From Ectobius pallidus (taxonomy: Eukaryota; Arthropoda; Insecta; Blattodea; Ectobiidae): a stretch of 64,000 bases of DNA. The stretch is taken from assembly GCA_964059195.1 (NCBI GenBank), contig CAXKWD010000007.1:25865023-25929022 (forward strand). Direction: 5' to 3'. Both the position numbers and the translations under genes were made by a program. The notes beneath the pieces were generated by a model. It did no database searches and was not told where the DNA came from. It saw nothing but the letters and a program-made list of their open reading frames with translations. Shown here one piece after another: positions 38,501 to 48,510 of the stretch; position 1 is the stretch's first letter, and each line of letters begins with the position of its first letter.

Positions 38501-41500
38501 CTCGAGTCGTATTGTATAACACTGATCTAAGATCAACTAATCGAAGTTCAATTTTGATTCTAGTTCGTACATGAGCGCTTGGCAACATCTCAGAAATAGC
38601 TGAGCATCACGAGACGAGAGTATTGTAACTGTGTTTTCTTTCGTATTAAGACTGTGTGTTGTGAGAAAGGAAGGGAAAATATGATCGAAATTAAGCACAA
38701 AAAGGCTCGTTCCCTTAATTTTTCCAAGGAGGACAAGAATGTCCTGATTGAAATTGTCTTGGGAAAATATAAAGACATTATAGAATCCAAAAAGATGGAT
38801 GCGATAACATCCGTGCAAGAGCAAAATGCATTAAAAAATTTTCTGGTAATTTCAGTTCTGGCAATATAAATCGGCTTAACATTTTCACTGCTACTGACGT
38901 ATAAATGCTTCGTCTCAAGAATTGTATAAAAGTGGAGATGTAACATTAATAGAGTAATGCTCTTTGTAAAACGTGAGGTTTTTGTTCATCTGTTACAGTA
39001 TGTTTGTCATTCATGGAAACCAGTTATTCTACTAAAATTTTCTCTGTCGATCTTAAACTTAAAAGCCCACTGAAGTTTTTACCTGATGACTGCCTTATTA
39101 CAATGTAAAATCTCAGCTCGGAAAGAGTTAATAGGTCACATAAAAAGAGAACGAAGTAGCCTAAGCATTATTCACTCTAGACAAAGTAAAAAACACAGGG
39201 AGCCCGAAGAAATTCATCATTTTGTCATCCTGAGATATCTGAAAATTGAAATGAGTTGATAATAATAACATAAGCAATGTGTAGGGGTTATGTTGTAGAG
39301 TTATGTTACACTGCACTATAAGGACCTAACATAGCCTATATACGCACAGAAATATATACAGCTAGAAATATATTAAGTTGTCTTTTGTGTTTGATATTTA
39401 TAGTCACCATACATATAATATTATGTTTATAATGAGCTGATCTTGTGTCTCAAATAAGAAGACAAATCCTTGAGCTGAGCTCAACGAGTTTGATTGGAGA
39501 AATTTCTCCAATCAAAATTGATCCTAGTTCAGTGCGAATTGATCTCAGATTAGCATTTATACAACAGAAATTTCTGAGTTCAGCGTGAACTGAGATCAGT
39601 TTAGTCTCTGATCCGAGATCAAACTGTTTCTACAATTGGCCCTTAGAATATCCAGGTTATCTGTATCAGTACTCTTTATAATCTATGTTCATTTATTGAT
39701 CTTCCTTCAAATATTAAAGATGATTGTCTAGAAGCGTATATGTTTGCAGATGTCCTAGCGCTTTCTCTTGTCCATAAAGATCTTGATATTTTGAATGATA
39801 AATTAAGAGACACATCCTTAAAAATTGTCAATTGGTGTAATTCCAATAGTCTTAAACTTAATCAAAGTAAAACTGTTGACATAAAATGTAATCTCAGTTG
39901 GGCAGCTTATGATCTAGAGAATACTATAAAGTTTCTAGGCATTCATATTGATCCTGGACTGGGTTAGCAGTCTCACATTAGTCATACTGCTACAAAAATA
40001 AGTAAAGGATTATTCATGCTAAGAATATTCAAACAGACCCTAGGCTTATCAACCTTACTCACAGTCTATTATGCATTTGTACACAGTCACCTAAGCTACA
40101 GAACTCTATTATGGGGAAACCATACCACAGCTAACACAATTTTTGTTCTTCTGAAGAGAGCTGTGAGAATAATTTCTGGAACTCTACCAAGAACCCATTG
40201 TAAATCATTGTTTGTTAAATTTAATATATTTACTCTACCGTCACTATATATTCTGAGCTGCCTCTTATTCATGAAAAACAATATTAATAACTACACTGTT
40301 AGTGGTAATATACATAATCGTTTTACTAGAATCAGGAGGAATTTGTATCCAAACAAGAACAATTTTCCAACCACACAGAATAGCTTTGAAACAGTGTCCA
40401 TTAAACTTTTCAAGTTTCTTAGACAGACTAAAGGAACTTACTTTATCTGCTTTTAAGAGGTCACTCAAATCTCCATTGTCGGCTAACCCTATTTATTCTA
40501 TAGATGATTTTTTTAGTTTTAAGTGGTAATTTTGTATACTGTGACAATGCTATACATTCTACAAAAAGTTCTCAGCATAAATTTATCTACCTATCTATCT
40601 GTCTATCTATAGAGAAGAAATTATGGTAACATATTGGCAGCACCGAGTACTCTTAAACCTAATAAATATATAAAACGGGAGAAGTGGTATAAACAGTAAA
40701 GCTATTGATTCATTAATTGCAATGGACAATTTTTAAACACTTGTAGCTCTACTTACGTCACAATTTTCGGACTAGTTTCGGGGGAGACTTTCATCCCCAT
40801 CATCGGCGGTTGGTAGACTGGAATTCGCGCGGCTCTGGTTGGTAGTGCTGGTCTGTCTAGAGGTGACTTCTTTGTTTCTATTGGTCATCCTAATGATGTT
40901 GTCTACTGGCGGAATTTCGAAGTTCATAACATTGTCTTGGTTTTTCAAAATGAATATCTTTTCCCAAGTGTTGAGCTCTTGTGGTGTTTTAACATGTTTC
41001 AAAAGACTAGCACCTCAAAACAAATATAATTTAAGAAATTTGCTTAATCACCCACTCAAAAACAGCACTCCGGTCACAAAACTATCAGGAATTTACCAAA
41101 TGGAATGCCAAGATTGTAACAAAATTTATATTGGACAGACTAAGAGAAATTTGGATATTAGAATGAAAGAACACTTGAGAAATGTAAAACTCATACAGAC
41201 AGAAAAATCAGCATTAGCACACCACTCTTGGACATGTGACCACCACATCAATAAAGACATCAAACTTTTGAAACATGTTAAAACTCCACAAGAGCTCAAC
41301 ACTTGGGAAAAGATCTTCATTTTGAAAAACCAAGACAATGTTATGAACTTCGAAATTCCGCCAGTAGACAACATCATTAGGATGACCAATAGAAACAAAG
41401 AAGTCACCTCTAGACAGACCAGCACTACCAACCAGAGCCGCGCGAATTCCAGTCTACCAACCGCTGATGATGGGGATGAAAGTCTCCCCCGAAACTAGTC

Positions 41501-44500
41501 CGAAAATTGTGACGTAAGTAGAGCTACAAGTGTTTAAAAATTGTCCATTGCAATTAATGGACTCTTAAACCTAGTTATCGATTTTATTTGCAAGGACAGT
41601 ATCAATTTAGACTAAGTAAATTTTAGTGGTTTGGTTCACATATTTATACTATAGGTTTGTAAAAGTATATATTACTGCTTCCCTTAACTAAATTTACATA
41701 GCACACCACTGCTTTTAACATACAGTGAACTGTTTGAGTTGTGAAATGTCCAGCTTATGGAGGAGAAATGCGGAATTGGTATCTAAATAATTAAATTTCA
41801 TGTTTAAGCTGCAATAACAAAATGTACGAGGCAGAACATAATATTAACACTTACAGTTAGAACAAAAGAGAACAACTCTTCAGTAATATTTTGAAATTTC
41901 TAGTCAGAGTCTGAAATTCGGTTGTGTTACATTAATAGGACACAATGATGATTGATGTGGTCCTGTAAGAATATTTTTCTGAGGAGATTTAGGCCGAAAG
42001 AAACTGTAAATGTTCTTCTGTGTACACTTTTTCAGTTGCAGTCCTGAAGTGGCTGTAGATCTGGATCTGGGTTGCCAAGAATCTGTCCAAGTTATCCGAA
42101 GACCGGCATATTGAGGTCCGAATTATCGAGAGTTCACTGTACTGAATTCCTTATTTGAATGGTTTACAGTTCACTTGAAAAACTGAGATGTTTCATCAAA
42201 AAGTGGGATATGTTAGAAATTAGAAAAATAGAATGTCTAACCCAATGGGAACTGTGTGTATATAACACTGCCAACAGAAGCACGGAGAAAGAAAGAGCAT
42301 CTCATTGGGATTACCAGCTTCTTAACATATCTTATCAAAATTTCATGAATTCACCACCAGGAGTGCTGCAAATAATGGAGTAAATTGCACAGTCCTAAGG
42401 CACCTCTTTTAGGAAGGATACTTACAAAAGAAAAAAGCAGGACATTTGGGGAAAATTCAGGATACTGGGACATACTATCAAAAAATGGGACCGTCCTGGG
42501 AAAAACAGGACAAATAGGAACCCCAATCGGTGCCAACATGGGAGAGAATAAATTATCGTTAGATGAATAGAATAATATACAATAAATTGTGTGAATTTGA
42601 ATAACCCACCTTTGAATCTGTAAAAGCCAACATCTTCATTAGTCCTTCATTGCTAAGCATACGTTAAATTGAGTTCATAGGACTTTTTTTTATGGAAGTT
42701 GAATTAAATCAATTGAATTTGTGTTTGTGTTTATTATTATTAGTGTATTACAAGATAATTGTAATTGGACTGAATGTCTGTAATGTAAAAATAAATTATC
42801 ACATTACTCTATTAAGTTTTATTTGTGCTTTCCAGGAAGAAGCTTGTAAGAAATGTTTTGAAGAGGTTGTCGACAACTTGTGCATTGTGTTTGACTTAAA
42901 AGAATTTGGTTTGAGCTGTATGGACTATCAAGTTATAAAAAACTTAATTTGGTTGTTGAGTCGGCACTACCCTGAACGTCTTGGAATTTGCCTTGTGCTC
43001 AATGCCCCAACGTTATTTTCAGGTTGTTGGGCAATTATTAAAGGATGGTACGTATATGCAATCTTTCAAATATGTAGTTTATACTAGAATATAATAGCAA
43101 AATGGGAAATTGATATTTTATTGATATGCTTGATTTTAACTTTTGTTATATTATGGTGGGAATAATATTGTGTATATGTGTTTTTTGGTGTTTTTTGTTT
43201 GTTTGTTTTTGTTTTAAAAAACATTAAAGAACATTCAGATTGAAGGTTGTAATGCCTTTAGAACCCATAGAATTTATATATAAATTCATTGTGTTCCTAA
43301 AAATTTGCGAAATGTAAGAAGAATCATGAAGGCTTATATAACCTAACATGGCATTATACAGGGTGTCCGGGAAAGACCTGACGAAAAAGAAATAATTATA
43401 TATATCTGAAACTATTGCATTTATTGGCGTGATGTTTTCACGGTTACAAAGAGAATCACAATGAGTTTTAATAATCCTCTATGTGAGCACCATTTGTGGC
43501 CCGGGCTATGTCCAGACAATACTCAATTTCGTGCCACACACGCGAAAGCATCTCCGGTGTGACTAGTCCTATTGCATCATAGATTCGGCCATGTAAATCT
43601 TCAATATTGGTCAGAGGCGTGCGATACACTTTGTCTTTCACAAAATCCCACAGAAAGAAAGCCAGTGGGGTCATGTCCGGCGACCTTGGTGGCCATGGTA
43701 TAGGTCCTTCTCTTCCATGGACTGTGGATTTTGGCATTTGCAGTTGTCTTGCCGCCTAACGAATAGATTTCCTCGGGCTTCTTACAAAATCAGCCCGTAC
43801 CCTTTCAATGTCATTGTCGTTTATGCACGATTTCTTTGCCTTTCCCTGCTGTGACTGAACATTACCTGTCTCCAGAAATTATTTGTGCCAATGAAGGATG
43901 CTGTTTCGGGCGGGACGATTTCGGCCTTTGTCTGTTTGGAAATGACGTTGTAGCCTACACGCTTGACTGACTTCAATTCAGCAAGCCAAAAAACACATTC
44001 TGCTTTCTCTACTATGGTAAACATTGTTCGGCTATAGGCTGTACACCACACGCACAACTTGCATTCCCAGTTCTCGGAATAAGACTGACTACACACGCTG
44101 CGCAGAACAAGCTTTTTCTCATTTCTCCTCATGCAATAACAATGTGCATGCTCATGCGCATTACAGGATGCTACAAAACAAAACTTTTTGAGTTTGTCTT
44201 TCTAACTGTGAAAATACTGAGGTAATAACTGTAATAGTTTCAGATATATAATTATTTCTTTTTTGTCAGGTCTTTCCCGGACACGGTGTATTGTAGGTTA
44301 TGCTATGAAGTAGTGGTTAGTCACAAGATTTGGTGGTGGAAGGGGAGGACTGGAGTGCATACTATGTTATTTTCTGTTTAGAATACTATCATGTGATGAA
44401 GAAGCAGATTAGGAAACATAACCCGTTTTCCCCAGTTAAAAATGTATGGGAAATTAAGAAAGAGTAAAATGAGAGGGGAGAGCCTAACCTTTTTTCCCAC

Positions 44501-47500
44501 TGATGTGTGAAAGGAATAAAATATTGTAACTATTTATTGTAATGAGTAGGCAGAGAATTTAATGTCATAACTTCCAGTGTGTAAACCTATTATTAGCATT
44601 GGATATGGCTATCAAATATTTTAGGCAGCCATTGAGACAACCTATGGGTTGTGGAGCTGCACGGAGTGTATCGAGCAGGGTGCAGAGAACTATATATACT
44701 AGAGTACTAGACGTTATGATGTGATTGGAAATGTGGCCTGAAGTTTTCCATTTATGAAGTGCCAGAATGGTATTTTATGAGATTGTATGGTGGATGGGAA
44801 ATGTCTGTCTGTCTATCCGTCCTTTTGTCTGTACTTGTGATAACTTGAATAAGCCTTATCGGATTTTCATGAAACTTGATATACACATTTATAACATCCA
44901 CGAGAAGAAGCCTATTGATTTTGGATCAAATCGGTTGACTGGTACTGGAGTAACAACTAATTAATGGTCACATGCTTTTTAAATGGCAAATCATCACTAT
45001 GCTACAAAGCCGTGTTGCTTACCAGAGTAAGGCTGGGAAGCCTTCCGTTTTTTATATTGAATACTGAGAACCTTGACTACAATGCAGTCAGATATTTGTA
45101 AATTTGTTATATCATGCCTTCTTTAGATGTGAGGCATTTGTTGTAATTTCTTTATGTTAAAAGTTATCCCACTTATTCCTTCACATATACTTATCAAACT
45201 TTCTCAGGAAACCATGGTCTAAATATCATAGTTTCTAAAATAAGGCCTGTTAACTCCATCTGGCACTTCGTTATATCAGTTTACCTGATTTTATTTTCTT
45301 CTGTAATTTCATTTTGTTATTTTCAGTTTTGCCAAAACTTGCTAAAGATCTTGTTTGAAATTCAAATTCAAATTTCATAGAAGTATCTCTACAACTTTTA
45401 TTCAAAGTTTTTCTGTTGAAATGCCCTCTTAAGGAGGGTTATGAGGAAATTAGTAACCTAAGTTCTATAGACTGGTGCCCAGCCTGTTGAAAGAAGAATT
45501 CTGTCAGTCAGATAATCTATAGCCTACTAATACAAAATTCTAGTGGTTTCTGTCAGTCTCTCTATTACTCTTTCATGTAAAAACAACTCGATATAGCTGA
45601 AATTTTGCACAAACATAGCTTTTATACCTGGAAAGAACATGACTATACGAGGCCTGTCTAAAAAGTATCCGACCTTTAATTTTCACGCGCGTAATATTAA
45701 TGCTAGGGTGGCGCCACTGTGCACAATGGAAGAAGAGAGCTTAATGCACATGCTTGAATTTTTTCTCTGCCTTCGAAAGTGCCAGCCACTGCCTACTAGC
45801 CTCAGAGTGAGGTCCCATGATAAGCGCTCGGCGCATTTTGATATCTCTCAAGATGACTGAACGAGTTGAGCTGCATAAAATTTTGTCAAAAGCTTGGTGA
45901 TTCTCAAAGCGAAACAATTCGAGCTGCATCAAATTTTGTCAAAAGCTTGGTGATTCTCAAAGCGAAACAATTCGGAAGATTCAGCAGGAGTTTGGAGATG
46001 ATGCTATGGGGGTAACACAAATCAAGGAGTGGTTCAACCGATTCAAAAGAGGCTGCACATCGGCAGAGAGTGGCCAGCATTCCGGGAGGCCACAAACCGC
46101 TCGGAATGCAGCTGTCATTGAGAGGGTTGAACATCTGGTAATGGGAGATCGTCGTTTGACCGTATGAGAGATTGCCGAAGAGGTTGGGATCAGTAAAGAT
46201 TCCACACAAGCAATTTTGCGTGATGATTTGAACATGCGCAGAGTGGCTGCAAAATTTGTGCCAAAGCTGCTTTCAGCGGAACAGAAAGAACTCCGCCTTC
46301 AGGTTGCACAGGATCTGCTGGACACTTCTAACACTTCTGCTGAATCTTCCGAATTGTTTTGCTTTGAGAATCACCAAGCTTTTGACAAAATTTGATGCAG
46401 TATCTTGAGAGATATCAAAATGCGCCGAGCGCTTATCACGGGACCTCACTCTGAGGCCAGCATGCAGTGACTGGCACTTTCAAAGGCAGAGAAAAAATTC
46501 AAGCATGTACATTAAGCTCTCTTCTTCCATTGTGCACAGTGGCGCCACCCTAGCATTAATATTACGCGTGTGAAAATTAAAGGTCGGATACTTTATAGAC
46601 AGACCTCGTATAGCCATTTCAAAATATTTCACCATTACATTGGTGACTTGCGATAACAACCAGATTAAGTTCCTTGCTGATACTTACTCAATGGCAATAG
46701 GCAAGCTAAAGGAATATTACCTATTTTATGGAACATGGAAGTTCATTGCCACGCTTACATGAGCCCGTCATTCAGCCCTATTCTGTACTAACTCCAACCA
46801 TCCCTCGCAAATCTTACTTCCCTTAAATCTGTTCTAATATTGACCTCCCACCTACGTGTTGCTCTTCCAACTTGTCTAGTTTGTTCTCTTCGGGTCTTCT
46901 AGTCAATATTTTTGAGATATGTTTTGCCTCCCAAATAAGCACTACATGTCCAGCCCATTTCATCCTCCGTGATGTAATTACCCTTAATATATTCGGTGAA
47001 GGGCACAAGTTATGGAGCTCGTCATTATGCAGTTATCTCTAGTCCTTGTTTTCATCTCTCTTAGGTCCGAATATTTTCCTAAGCACCCTATTCAACTTTA
47101 TTATGGCCAGACTGTAGTCAAATCAAATTCAGAGACTACTTTCAGTATTTTCAACAAACAAATAAACATTTAATGTAAGTTTTGAGGCTTTCCTGGCAAA
47201 TCTTATGTAGAAAATCTTCTCGGGTTTGCAGCCAGGTGAGAAGTTTGTTGTGGTCCAACGTTTCCGAGGTTGACGCTGCCTCCATCCTCAGGGAATCCAA
47301 ATCTGGATTTGGTCTGGAAACTCGACACTTCAGATTCCCTGAGGATGGAGGCAGCGTCAGCCTCGGAAACGTTGGACCACAACAAACTTCTCACCTGGCT
47401 GCAAACCCGAGAAGATTTTCTACAAATAAACATTTAATTTATTGACAAATTATTCGGCAAACCAGTGCCCTGCTCACAGCAAAAGCATTGAATAATGTGG

Positions 47501-47584
47501 TCCTTTGTTGGCTTATTCACAACAGTAATAATAACAACAATAACAACTTCTATTATTAATAAAAATAACAATGCTCATAAAGAA

Positions 47585-47632
<48 letters not shown>

Positions 47633-48469
47633 AATAATAGTAATAATAATAATAATCAAGATGATGATGGTAAAGACATCAATGATGAAAATGAAGATGA
47701 CGATGATGATGACGACGATGTTGTGAAGGCTATGTGGAAGTAAACGCTGTTCTTTGAATGCTAAAGTAAGATGTACACCGCTTGAATGACAACAAGGTGA
47801 GGATGATAATGCACACGGAAACTTCTGACTTGCCAAAGTTAACTTTCAGCGTATTCTGTTTCTCAGCGCTTTTACACCGGACCGGTGGCAATCGATGATG
47901 TCACGCTGCAGCGGAATTGGAACAAAACTGCTGGATTTATGGTGCCATCAATGGCGACTAAATTACTAGTGATTCTAATATTTTCTTACAGGAAGCATTG
48001 GTGTATTATGGTTTCAAACAAATAGAATTTACATTATTTTTGACACAGCTAAAAGTCTTCCCATCTAGTAATAACTGAAAATATCCCCCTTTGCCGTACT
48101 AGTCACGTCTAACCTAAAACTTTCGGAAGAATGTCTCCATATAAAACCCAAACACAACTGACAAGTGTCACAATTTTTAATATAACACATTTTTGCAGCT
48201 AGGTTTTCTTAAATAGCGAATACCATATCAAATTAAATCAGGTAGGATAATATAATTGCTGGTCAATAATTTTAAACATACCATCCAGTTACAGACAGCG
48301 AGTTCTTATAATCTGAAGAGAATATACATAGCCTATTTCTTATAATATTGTTTTTATGCCTATACTCGTTACCTTTCTTCCTAAACATTTTGGAGTTTTA
48401 TTGTTCCTATGCATCTATCATTAAGCTATACATACAATAATAATAATAATAATAATAATAATTTTATTT

Positions 48470-48510
<41 letters not shown>

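Larger units (their letters stand above)
40662..41560 (+). mobile_element. Penelope-like element insertion with inverted 295-bp arms
   Basis: The 899-bp insertion is flanked by the exact 13-bp duplication ACTCTTAAACCTA (40649-40661 and 41561-41573). It has a 49-bp unpaired left tail (40662-40710), a left arm (40711-41005), a 259-bp unique centre and a right arm (41265-41559) that is the near-perfect inverse of the left. The right arm and centre encode a GIY-YIG endonuclease region; the right arm ends with a hammerhead-like segment. Inverted terminal copies plus a ~30-50 bp tail and variable target duplications are known features of Penelope elements. Confidence 0.85.
30012..41711. mobile_element. 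Possible hAT-like element enlarged by nested insertions
   Basis: CAGTGGTGTGCT (30012-30023) has an exact inverted partner AGCACACCACTG (41700-41711). The flanking octamers CCTCTAAC (30004-30011) and CTTTTAAC (41712-41719) agree at 6 of 8 positions, as expected for an aged 8-bp hAT target duplication. The 11.7 kb between them is almost wholly made of other insertions, so the original element would be small. A chance pairing of two separate hAT ends cannot be excluded. Confidence 0.4.
17321..42835 (+). other. Intron 2 (25.5 kb), nested transposon cluster
   Basis: The intron is bounded by GTAAGT and a TTTCCAG acceptor. At least nine separate transposon insertions are recognisable inside it, several nested in one another. 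An intron of this size inside a 228-codon gene points to an expanded genome. Confidence 0.85.

Noticed and set aside
40772..41002. Separate minus-strand protein
   Set aside because: It is the inverted arm copy of the Penelope-like C-terminus, not an independent gene.
42159..42383. 74-codon plus-strand frame in intron 2
   Set aside because: No recognisable motif, no splice context, and not conserved with any other copy in the window.
47495..47743. Poly-Asp/Asn open frame
   Set aside because: It is produced by the GAT/AAT microsatellite; no domain on either side.
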